This document shows, piece by piece, positions 1 to 6,652 of a stretch of 64,000 bases of DNA. The translations under genes were made by a program, and so were the position numbers. Every line of letters begins with the position of its first letter. Within the stretch, counting starts at the first letter, position 1. The stretch spans positions 2,149,186 through 2,213,185 of the forward strand of contig CP070751.1 in the NCBI GenBank assembly GCA_020348445.1, read 5' to 3'. The notes beneath the pieces are model-generated. The model did not search any database. It was not told the DNA's origin and saw only the letters and a list, made by a program, of their open reading frames with translations. Source of the stretch: Thermoplasmata archaeon (GTDB lineage Archaea; Thermoplasmatota; Thermoplasmata; GCA-020350865).

Positions 1-1256
1 ACTTTGATATCTACTACTCAGGAGGTAAATGGAAAATCGAATTTACACCCCCCAAATTGAAAACATTTACTGTGGGTGATTATTCGTTTAGGATAAAGTT
101 CGAAGATGACGAAGAGGATGAAAGTGAATGGGTAACAGTGAACAATTTAGTAACAGTCAAAAATGTAAAACCAGAGGTAACGGACCTTGAAATTTCTGAG
201 GAAGAGGGGTATCGCGGAGAGGAGATAACAATCACGGCCAATGGCCAGGATGTGGATTTTGCCCCCAGTTCTGAATCCCATTTTACAGTGGAATTTCAAT
301 ATAGAGGGCCTAAAGGAGACTGGAAAACCGATAGCACTCTTAAAGGTCTAAAATATATAAATGAGGAGTGGGAAATCACATTTGCTCCCACCTTTGACAT
401 GGATGTTGGCGATTACGATTTCCAGGTGCGGTTTTACGATGGTGATGATTGGAGCGATTGGAAGATAAAGAATAATGTTTTTGAATTGAAGAACAAGGAT
501 CCTGTGGTAACTATTCTAACCCAGGGTGGAACGCAAGATTCCTATAGAGTTGATTTCGTAGCGGATGGCTCCGACGACGAGACTCCACCCAATGAATTAG
601 TGTGGTTATGGGATTTCGGCGACGGTGACACCTCTTCCGAGCCATCTCCATCATATGAATATAAAGAATCGGGCACCTATACTGTTACTGTAACTCTGAA
701 AGATACCGACGAAGGTGAGGGCACAGCCACAATAACCATAACAATTCCAAAAGACGGAGACGACGGGGACGGAGATGGCGATGGAGACGGAGATGGCGAT
801 GGCGATGGAGACGGAGACGGTGATGGAGATGGAGACGGTGATGGTGATGGAGATCCAGGCACAGGAGCGGGTGAGGAAGGAGAGGATGACATGATGATGT
901 GGCTCCTTCTCATAATCATCATTATCGTCGTTGTTGTTCTTCTTTTGGTGTTCCTGCTCACAAGGAAAAAGAAGGCTGAGGAAGGGGTACCTCCAGCAGC
1001 ACCAATGGCACCTGCTGCCACGGGACCACCTGCTGCAGCCCCTGTCGCAGCCCCTGCTCAAGAAGTACCACAGGCCGTAGCCCCAGCTGCAGCTATTCCA
1101 GCAGCCGCCCCTGTCGCGGCTCCACCCAAAGCGGCAGCCAAGGCAGGACAGAAGATAAAATGCCCCAAGTGCGGCACGGCATTTACGGTTGAGAGCACAG
1201 AAAGACCCATTACAATAGAGTGCCCCAGCTGCCACGCAAAGGGTAAGCTAACTTAA
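1..1256 (+). CDS. PKD/Ig-like surface protein with cytosolic zinc ribbon (5' partial)
   Basis: The reading frame is open to the first base (frame begins at base 3), so the true N-terminus lies outside the window. The visible part contains at least two Ig-like repeats sharing a 'GDYxFxxRF' ending, then a PKD-like domain with the WDFGDG motif near base 610. An Asp-Gly linker coded at about 754-855 follows, then a hydrophobic transmembrane helix near 897-960, a Lys-rich stop-transfer, an Ala/Pro-rich cytoplasmic linker, and a C-terminal zinc ribbon (CPKC...CPSC). Expected topology is ectodomain outside, zinc ribbon inside. The 1581-residue protein at 33960 ends in the same way, so this looks like a recurring receptor-like architecture. 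Role unknown. Confidence 0.85.
   Translation, partial: FDIYYSGGKWKIEFTPPKLKTFTVGDYSFRIKFEDDEEDESEWVTVNNLVTVKNVKPEVTDLEISEEEGYRGEEITITANGQDVDFAPSSESHFTVEFQYRGPKGDWKTDSTLKGLKYINEEWEITFAPTFDMDVGDYDFQVRFYDGDDWSDWKIKNNVFELKNKDPVVTILTQGGTQDSYRVDFVADGSDDETPPNELVWLWDFGDGDTSSEPSPSYEYKESGTYTVTVTLKDTDEGEGTATITITIPKDGDDGDGDGDGDGDGDGDGDGDGDGDGDGDGDGDPGTGAGEEGEDDMMMWLLLIIIIIVVVVLLLVFLLTRKKKAEEGVPPAAPMAPAATGPPAAAPVAAPAQEVPQAVAPAAAIPAAAPVAAPPKAAAKAGQKIKCPKCGTAFTVESTERPITIECPSCHAKGKLT
754..855 (+). repeat. GGAGAT/GGCGAT hexamer-like repeat coding for Asp-Gly
   Basis: Imperfect repetition of GAY-GGN codons encodes about 30 residues of alternating Asp and Gly between the PKD-like domain and the transmembrane helix. 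Such a linker is flexible and acidic and may bind calcium, which is an inference. The low-complexity DNA could vary in length between strains and also creates spurious reverse-strand ORFs (Ser-Pro repeats). Confidence 0.85.
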
Positions 1257-1258
1257 AT

Positions 1259-1296
1259 GAGGGGCTGCGTAAGAACCCCTCTTAAAGATTTTTATT
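1259..1296 (+). terminator. GC-rich hairpin followed by T-rich tract
   Basis: GAGGGG at 1259-1264 can pair perfectly with CCCCTC at 1276-1281 around an 11-nt loop, and a TTAAAGATTTTTATT tract follows. It starts three bases after the stop codon of the surface protein, so it resembles an intrinsic terminator. The T-rich part could instead or also serve as TATA region for the E1-like gene at 1372. Confidence 0.5.
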
Positions 1297-1371
1297 CTCG
1301 GAACGCATTACGCCAAGTGCTGGGGGAATTTATTGCCGGCAATTCGCGCAGACAGGCTCAAAGAGGACAGA

Positions 1372-2115
1372 ATGGAGAGGTCCAAGAGGATAAAGTGGCT
1401 GGACTTAGCATCCATTGGAAAATCCAAGGTTCTGGTTGTGGGTGCAGGTGCCATAGGCAACGAGGTCTGTAAGAACCTGTTGCTTTCTGGGTATCAAAAC
1501 ATCACGATCGTGGACATGGACCAAATCGAGCGCTCGAACCTGAACAGATGTCTATTCTTCTCGGATCTGGATGCAGAAAACAAACGATCGAAGGCCGAGG
1601 TCGTAGCCCAGAAACTCAAGACGCTAAATGACAGCGTGAAGGTCGCATACCACACAGAAAAAATCCAAAATCTGCCTGAGGACTTCATCCCTTCTTTTGA
1701 TTTGGTCTTCGGATGCCTCGACAATGTTGCGGCCCGACTTCATGTGAATGCGTTTTGTTATCATCACAAGGTTCCCTATATCGATGGGGCCACGGATGGT
1801 TTCATAGGAAAGGTTCAGGTTGTCATGGCTCCAAATACTCCATGCCTTGAGTGCACTATGAACAAAACACATATGAAGGTGATGGAGATGCGTTTTTCCT
1901 GCACAGGAAAAGATGTGACGTTCTTCCAACAAAAACTTCCTGCAGAGATAACCACAACGAGCATAATCGCTGCAGTGGCGGTGAGAGAAGGATTGAAGAT
2001 CTCATCTAATATCGAATCTCACTTTTCGAAGAAGATATTCTACTACAACGGCGCAAAGAACATACAAGAGGTTTTAGAAATAGAAATCAATCCCAACTGT
2101 CCGCATCATGTTTAA
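1372..2115 (+). CDS. E1-like (ThiF/UBA family) activating enzyme
   Basis: This 247-residue protein has the ThiF/E1 adenylation fold: nucleotide loop GAGAIGNE (residues 24-31), Asp48 after the second strand, an SNLNR motif (55-59), Lys74, and LDN at 116-118. A CLEC pair (158-161) is followed 16 residues later by Cys177, the position where the NEDD8 E1 subunit UBA3 carries its catalytic cysteine. The family adenylates the C-terminus of a ubiquitin-like protein. I chose ATG 1372 because GAGG lies 6-9 bases upstream; an in-frame TTG at 1333 lacks this. Unlike the E1 at 3644 it has no N-terminal Ubl domain. It stands alone on the plus strand, 115 bp after the surface gene and convergent with the next gene. 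Its partner Ubl may be the one at 4652 or another elsewhere. Confidence 0.85.
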   Translation: MERSKRIKWLDLASIGKSKVLVVGAGAIGNEVCKNLLLSGYQNITIVDMDQIERSNLNRCLFFSDLDAENKRSKAEVVAQKLKTLNDSVKVAYHTEKIQNLPEDFIPSFDLVFGCLDNVAARLHVNAFCYHHKVPYIDGATDGFIGKVQVVMAPNTPCLECTMNKTHMKVMEMRFSCTGKDVTFFQQKLPAEITTTSIIAAVAVREGLKISSNIESHFSKKIFYYNGAKNIQEVLEIEINPNCPHHV

Positions 2116-2121
2116 CAGGGA

Positions 2122-2874
2122 TTACAATCCAGAGAGGGCTCCTGCCAAGGCGATGGAGTTCGAATAGTCCTTTTTAGAACGGGATGTATCGATAAAGACC
2201 TTGTTGATGTTGACGATGGGGGCTCCAATTGCTTTTCCTCCGCCCATGAAGTGCAATGCCCTGAACATCAGATTTCCAGTGATTCCATCAGGAGCCACTA
2301 TGATATTGGAGGATTCAAGGGCCTCCTCGAGCTGGATTCCGAAATGTTTCGAAGAGATGCCCTTCTTGTTTGCCATTTTAGTGAGTTTCTCCCCCTGTTG
2401 GAGGGTCTTATCCACTGTTTCGTCCCTGCCCATGTCCTCGAATCTTCCCCCAGAGAGCACACCTGCCTTAGTCTCGACATTGAACTTCGAAAGAAGTTCA
2501 GATCCCAAGGATATGATTTTCAGTTTCTCTTCCAGGCTTACTCCTTCATCAACACCCACTGGCGCAAGTAGTATCAATTTCTCGTCACCCATGACCAAAA
2601 AGGCGATTCTGAGGATATTCTTAACCTCCAATCTGGATTTTACGTTGGTAAGCACGGTTTTCGCCTCTAAAGAGCCCCTGACTGCGGCATTTATTTCACC
2701 CTTTTTTAAGGCTTCCACAAGGCTAAGGGCATCGTTGTAAACTGTAACATCCGCAAAACCCTCGCGCTCTGCTGTCTTTACGCTACTTTCGACAGCAAAG
2801 CCTCCACCATCGCCTATTCCGATCTTTGCCTTATTATTCTTAGCCATTTCCTGTAATTGAGATATAGCGAACAT
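2122..2874 (-). CDS. MtxX/phosphotransacetylase-like family protein
   Basis: This 250-residue protein resembles the MtxX / 'methanogenesis marker 4' group, which has a phosphate acyl/butyryl-transferase-like fold. It has a Gly-rich start (IGIGDGGGF) and a C-terminal stretch with DGITGNLMFR and GGGKAIGAP motifs, where the phosphotransacetylase superfamily binds CoA and phosphate. No substrate can be assigned. ATG 2874 is preceded by GGTGAGG. It converges on the E1-like gene with a 6-bp gap. Methanogenesis genes are not otherwise seen in this window. The family name rests on motif recognition only, so I am moderately sure. Confidence 0.55.
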   Translation of the reverse strand: MFAISQLQEMAKNNKAKIGIGDGGGFAVESSVKTAEREGFADVTVYNDALSLVEALKKGEINAAVRGSLEAKTVLTNVKSRLEVKNILRIAFLVMGDEKLILLAPVGVDEGVSLEEKLKIISLGSELLSKFNVETKAGVLSGGRFEDMGRDETVDKTLQQGEKLTKMANKKGISSKHFGIQLEEALESSNIIVAPDGITGNLMFRALHFMGGGKAIGAPIVNINKVFIDTSRSKKDYSNSIALAGALSGL

Positions 2875-2973
2875 GACCTCACCTTTATGATTGATATCGG
2901 TTGACGAAACTCCCCCAATACCATGTCAACTGCTGGGTTTGTACCGTTGCGTTAATATTTATTTATTTCGGGT

Positions 2974-3429
2974 TCATTGGGCAAAATCAGCACTGTTTTG
3001 GTACTCCTCAGATGGATAATAGGCACCAGACAAGCCACAGAAGGGGCAAATGACGTCTGTAAAATAAGATTCACTCACAAAAAAGATACAGTTACATCTT
3101 GGACATATTATATCCTCTCCAAGATAATATGAACGTGTATAATCCAATATTTGATCATTTTGCTCAATTATATACATACTCGGCTTCACAGTCTTTTTCC
3201 AGTCGAAAAAGGAGAAGGCTGTTGTAAACAAAAAGAGTGGAAGGAGAATGAATAAAAGAAGTATCATCTCGATTTGTGCCTCACCGTATTTATTGATATT
3301 GATTATGGCAGAATAGTGGTTGTTTGAATACGCACAAACAAAGAGCCAAACCATGAGCAGAAAAATCCCCAGCATCAGAGAATCCCCAAACAATCTTATC
3401 ATCTTGATGGTGCAGACAGTTTTTGGCAA
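2974..3429 (-). CDS. Two-TM zinc-ribbon protein, copy 1 (Ubl locus)
   Basis: The 151-residue protein has two predicted membrane helices (about residues 16-34 and 53-73) and a cytosolic C-terminal zinc ribbon with C109xxC112 and C128xxC131. It is a clear paralog of the protein at 7462: both have FGD/VGD-x-LMLG before helix 1, an IN-N-YGEA-E-E motif between the helices, and DW right after helix 2. The TTG start is chosen because GGGAG sits about 7-9 bases upstream; ATG 3402 has no such site. The two copies bracket the Ubl genes and share an upstream palindrome. The zinc ribbon could recruit the E2 or a target to the membrane as an E3-like adaptor, but nothing in the sequence proves that, and the cysteine spacing is not RING-like. 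Confidence 0.75.
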   Translation of the reverse strand: MPKTVCTIKMIRLFGDSLMLGIFLLMVWLFVCAYSNNHYSAIININKYGEAQIEMILLLFILLPLFLFTTAFSFFDWKKTVKPSMYIIEQNDQILDYTRSYYLGEDIICPRCNCIFFVSESYFTDVICPFCGLSGAYYPSEEYQNSADFAQ

Positions 3430-3475
3430 GGCTTCACTCCCAATTATTCTGACTCAGAAATATATATGGCCATGG

Positions 3476-3508
3476 AATATTTTAGAATTGTTGGTTTACA
3501 AGTAAACC
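3476..3508 (-). promoter_or_regulatory. Palindrome and TATA-like element upstream of zinc-ribbon copy 1
   Basis: A perfect inverted repeat, GGTTTAC-aa-GTAAACC, lies at 3493-3508. On the minus strand it is followed by TAAAATATTC (about 3476-3485). It begins 64 bp upstream of the TTG start. The same palindrome with one mismatch lies 63 bp upstream of the paralogous gene at 7935. A shared transcription-factor site is inferred. Confidence 0.55.
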
Positions 3509-3565
3509 TTTTTAAAAATAAATAAATACATTGTGATTTTAAAAAAGGCCTCCCCCCCACCAATA

Positions 3566-3584
3566 CCCCCTCCTCCCACCCTAT
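3566..3584 (-). other. G-rich tract (minus strand), possible G-quadruplex
   Basis: The plus strand reads CCCCCTCCTCCCACCCTAT, so the minus strand has G runs of 3, 3, 2 and 5 bases. It lies between the Ubl-E1 stop and zinc-ribbon copy 1, in the sense orientation of this transcription. Near-identical tracts occur at 6329-6344 and inside the 72-bp repeat at 6428-6571, all in this locus. Confidence 0.45.
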
Positions 3585-3643
3585 ATTAAAATATGGATTT
3601 AGAAATGAAGTATATTCATTAGTTGGTATTCAACACGTCATAT

Positions 3644-4612
3644 CTACTGGATCTTTACATCCTTTCTTATTTCTTTACCGCATACAAAACAGGAGTCATT
3701 TCTTTCAAGGGGCAGAACCGAGTAATTATTATTCAGAAAATCCATCAAAAGTACGCCTTTTAAAGTGGGCAGCCCACATACGATCTTCATTGCCTCGTTG
3801 GCCTGCACGCCACCCACTATTGAGGCTACACTTGAAAACGATGCTACAGCCCCAACATCGTACCCATCACAGGGATTTGAAAGCTCCATGATCTCGGCGT
3901 ACCGATCCAAGGGTATGGTGCATGCAAGACAAGCTCCATCTGGCAAATATGTCTGGACTCTGCCCTGAAACTCAGAAATCCCACCATCCACCAGTGGAGT
4001 GGAATTTTTTACACAGAAAGATGCAAGCCAGACCCTTGCCGGCATGTTGTCCAGGCCACTTAAAATCACATCAGCATTCAGTTTTTGCTCATCACATTCC
4101 TCGATCCTTTTTGGAATCGATTCAATTTTTGTATAAGGACTGTTTTCTTTTATCTTCTTTGCCAGAACCTCAGCCTTGTTCCTTCCAACATCCTCCTTCT
4201 TAAACAGGCTCCTGCTCACATTTGAGAGCTCCACAGTGTCGTAATCCACGATTTTTATGGTTCCGAATCCAAGATAGGCAAGGTTCTTTACTATCTCGTT
4301 TCCAAGAGCTCCGGCCCCCACAACCAAAGCATTGGCTTTCCTCAGCTTTTTCTGCCTATCTCCAAGTGAGATCATCTGCCTTGCCCAAATATAATCTACG
4401 ATGACCTCGTATGAAGGTTTGATATCTTCCTCAAAAGACGCTTCCTCCTCATCCTTCTTTACAAATATCAGGTTCGTTAGTTCGGGCTCGATTTCTAATT
4501 TACTGCAGATCTTATTCTTTAGTTCCTCCTCATCCTCATATTCAACTTCAAAAGATGAAACTGAAGGCAAAACAACTTTTACCCTCTTCTTACTTCTATC
4601 ACCGTGGGACAT
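3644..4612 (-). CDS. Ubl-E1 fusion, ubiquitin-like activating enzyme
   Basis: The first ~73 of 322 residues look like a ubiquitin-like beta-grasp: strand KVVLP (12-16), strand FEVEY (21-25), helix from ELKNKIC (30-36), strand LIFV (48-51). An E1/ThiF domain follows with an ARQ entry motif, GAGALGNE (99-106), Asp123, SNVSR (130-134), Lys146 and LDN (187-189). Cysteine pairs C228xxC231 and C308xxC311 probably bind zinc. Cys248, 17 residues after the first pair, is the candidate thioester cysteine. E1 enzymes adenylate and then thioesterify a Ubl. ATG 4612 is preceded by GAGGG. It ends an apparent operon: JAMM, 38 bp, free Ubl, 39 bp, this gene. The fused Ubl lacks a GG tail and is probably a docking module rather than a substrate. 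Confidence 0.88.
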   Translation of the reverse strand: MSHGDRSKKRVKVVLPSVSSFEVEYEDEEELKNKICSKLEIEPELTNLIFVKKDEEEASFEEDIKPSYEVIVDYIWARQMISLGDRQKKLRKANALVVGAGALGNEIVKNLAYLGFGTIKIVDYDTVELSNVSRSLFKKEDVGRNKAEVLAKKIKENSPYTKIESIPKRIEECDEQKLNADVILSGLDNMPARVWLASFCVKNSTPLVDGGISEFQGRVQTYLPDGACLACTIPLDRYAEIMELSNPCDGYDVGAVASFSSVASIVGGVQANEAMKIVCGLPTLKGVLLMDFLNNNYSVLPLERNDSCFVCGKEIRKDVKIQ

Positions 4613-4651
4613 GAAAGCCCTCTATATACATAAATCGATTGTTGAATATAA

Positions 4652-4903
4652 TTATTCGTCTTTTCCGCCAACGATGTCCAAGGGCATGATGGCAAGCTGA
4701 GAGTTCTCCACGATACCAAGTTCCTCTACAGTCCTGTTTTCATCCAAAACCTCGCCGCCGTACATAAGGGCCACCGCTGCGCTGTTTATGCCAAATGCCC
4801 TACATACCTCCCTTTTCACCATATTGATGGTGTGTCTTGGATCCACATCGATTTCAGCAAGGCCGGCCTCTTCGCCAATGGGTGCTTGTACCATTACCTT
4901 CAT
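4652..4903 (-). CDS. Free ubiquitin-like protein with near-C-terminal GG
   Basis: This 83-residue protein is a compact beta-grasp: KVMVQAP strand, AEIDV strand, helix NMVKREVCRAFGI, VALMYGG and VL turn, TVEELGI, and SQLAIMPL last strand. It matches the N-terminal ~75 residues of the Ubl-E2 fusion at 6653 (shared APIG, I/D-P turn, MPL ending), so it is a family member and not a chance ORF. Gly79-Gly80 follow the last strand, leaving three extra residues (KDE). Removal of KDE would expose a diglycine tail for E1 activation, and the JAMM protein encoded 38 bp upstream is the obvious candidate for that cleavage; this is inference. The start ATG has a GGGGGAT site. It could also or instead act as a sulfur carrier like SAMP/Urm1 proteins. 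Confidence 0.85.
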   Translation of the reverse strand: MKVMVQAPIGEEAGLAEIDVDPRHTINMVKREVCRAFGINSAAVALMYGGEVLDENRTVEELGIVENSQLAIMPLDIVGGKDE

Positions 4904-4941
4904 ATCTTTTATCCCCCTATTTTCTTGTATTTCTTTAACAT

Positions 4942-6228
4942 CTATCCACCATGGGATACATTTACCGTGATTGCAACCTCGGCAATATATAGATTCCTAT
5001 CTTCAGCCCTTATTTTTATTTGATAGGTGCCGTTTGTAAGTAATTCTGTATCAAAGTAAGTGAGGTAAACGAGCTGATCATAATGGGTTTCGTTTACATG
5101 GGTCCAATCAACACTCCCGTTCCGAAAGAAAAACTGCACTTCATGAACATTATTCTCCACATCTGCAACCACTGCATAAACAGGGATGACACCGTCGATT
5201 TCATCACCATCGCGGGGTTCTAAAAATCTCGGCTCTGGTATATCTGGAGTATTATCTATAACGAACAGTTCCGACATCCCTTCAAAAGTCCTTCCCTTGG
5301 TATCTGTGAAGTTCACTTTGATATGATAGGTACCCTCATTGTGTAACCTTGTGTCAAATGCGAGGTGGTAACTGTTTTCAGAATAAGTGCCAACATTTCC
5401 AAGGTAATTCCATCCCAGACTAGTCTGACCCAAATAGAACCTCAATCCTTCGGCGGTAATCCTCCCGTCTAAGACAGTAATATTCGCAAAAACATTCATT
5501 TGATCCCTGAAAATCGGTGTTCCCAGTTGGTTTTTATACAACTCTCCGAAAAGCAGGACGTCATCCACACTTGAATGCTTCGAATTCTCATTTTGGTTTT
5601 TCGGGACAAACGGGCCTCCTATGAGCATGCTCAAAAGTACAGCAATGGTTACAAAGGCTATGATTTTTCTATATGAATTCTTTGGCTCTTCTCGCAAGGG
5701 TTTGACCTCCCCCTCATTATCTTCCGTTTGAAAAGTGGGCTTTGGTGGTTTGGGAGGAGACGAGAAAGAATCAGGAATCTTCTCCTTTTCATCGGAAAAA
5801 ACATGCACCTGGTCATCTTCGAGTTGGATCACATTTTCGTTTTTGTCAAGTGTAAAAAATGCCAATTCCTCCTTCTTGGGATCCACTATCAAGGCCGTTA
5901 CATAGTCTGAGAACTGCTGAAAGTTCCTTTGGGTGATGATATCGATTGGAGACATGAACAAACCAAAACCTGGATGGGAATGGTACCAACCCATTATCCT
6001 TCCCTGAATCTCCCCGGATAGTATCCTGTCTGTTATTTCTGCTATGCTTTTGGGATGCAACGAGGCCATTGTGGATTGCGAATCCTGCTCCCCGGTAATG
6101 GCCTCCTCAATTAAAATTGTATGATTCTCAGCATATCCTACGAGGAGTCCTATTATCTCGAAATCAGTGGCCTTGGCCTTCTCCATAATACTGTCAAGAA
6201 CCTTTTTCGGGATGCTGACATAAAACAT
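4942..6228 (-). CDS. Membrane-anchored JAMM (Rpn11/JAB) isopeptidase with ectodomain
   Basis: Residues 1-135 form a JAMM metalloprotease domain with all metal-site residues: Glu24, His83-x-His85, Ser93 and Asp96 (H-x-H-x10-D). JAMM enzymes cleave after the C-terminal glycine of ubiquitin-like modifiers. A Pro/acidic linker (about 150-185) leads to one membrane helix (189-207). About 215 extracytoplasmic residues follow, with two beta-sandwich-like modules carrying repeated 'T-Y-x-I-K' strands and N-glycosylation sequons. The protease should face the cytosol and the beta-sandwiches the outside, so cleavage could be coupled to an external signal (inference). It is the first gene of the operon. 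No strong Shine-Dalgarno precedes ATG 6228, and a TATA-like CTATTTATT lies about 45 bp upstream. I know of no standard JAMM family with this layout. Confidence 0.88.
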   Translation of the reverse strand: MFYVSIPKKVLDSIMEKAKATDFEIIGLLVGYAENHTILIEEAITGEQDSQSTMASLHPKSIAEITDRILSGEIQGRIMGWYHSHPGFGLFMSPIDIITQRNFQQFSDYVTALIVDPKKEELAFFTLDKNENVIQLEDDQVHVFSDEKEKIPDSFSSPPKPPKPTFQTEDNEGEVKPLREEPKNSYRKIIAFVTIAVLLSMLIGGPFVPKNQNENSKHSSVDDVLLFGELYKNQLGTPIFRDQMNVFANITVLDGRITAEGLRFYLGQTSLGWNYLGNVGTYSENSYHLAFDTRLHNEGTYHIKVNFTDTKGRTFEGMSELFVIDNTPDIPEPRFLEPRDGDEIDGVIPVYAVVADVENNVHEVQFFFRNGSVDWTHVNETHYDQLVYLTYFDTELLTNGTYQIKIRAEDRNLYIAEVAITVNVSHGG

Positions 6229-6652
6229 ATGAACACATCTTTGCGACTACAATCTCTTCTAAAGCTTTACCTCAATAAATAGTTTTTTCCTGGCTTTCTG
6301 AGAATAATGAACTATCCCCTCCTCTGCACCCCTCCTCCCACCCTACGGCTATGTCATTAACAGTCAGTATCTTAAGCCTAGGGGCTCCCAATAACCCCAC
6401 CAACCTTATATCCCCTCCACCCCCCCCAAGAACAATATTTGTAGGTACGAATGCCTATCTATAGGGAAGATTCCCTCCACCGCTCCCCTCCGCCCACCCA
6501 AGAACAATATTTGTAGGTACGAATACTCCTTTATAGGGAAGATTCCTTCCACCACTCCCCTCCGCCCACCCTATTCTGGTAATATGTTAGAAAAAAAGTT
6601 CTTTAAAATTGATAACCTCGATCCTCTCATCTATTCTCAATCACCCATGGGT
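6229..6652. other. 424-bp spacer between Ubl-E2 gene and JAMM operon
   Basis: No coding gene is supported here. It contains a G-rich tract on the minus strand at 6329-6344, the two-unit 72-bp tandem repeat at 6428-6571, and the probable promoter of the JAMM operon close to 6270. Pyrimidine-rich sequence dominates the plus strand. Confidence 0.7.
6428..6571. repeat. 72-bp direct tandem repeat, two units
   Basis: Unit 1 (6428-6499) and unit 2 (6500-6571) both begin AAGAACAATATTTGTAGGTA, contain TATAGGGAAGATTCC, and end CTCCCCTCCGCCCACCC. They differ at only a few positions, mostly around offsets 27-33 and in the pyrimidine tract. The units abut with no spacer, so this is not CRISPR. The GC-rich end of each unit matches the C-rich element at 3566-3584 and 6329-6344. 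Confidence 0.9.

Noticed and set aside
677..1021. Minus-strand Ser-Pro repeat open frame
   Set aside because: It is the reverse image of the Asp-Gly repeat in the surface gene; low complexity keeps the frame open.
2974..3429. RING-type E3 ligase identity for the zinc-ribbon protein
   Set aside because: Only two CxxC pairs are present, 15 residues apart, without the eight metal ligands of a RING. An adaptor role remains only a hypothesis.
6428..6571. Possible CRISPR array in the 72-bp repeats
   Set aside because: Only two units, directly adjacent, with no unique spacers and no cas genes nearby.
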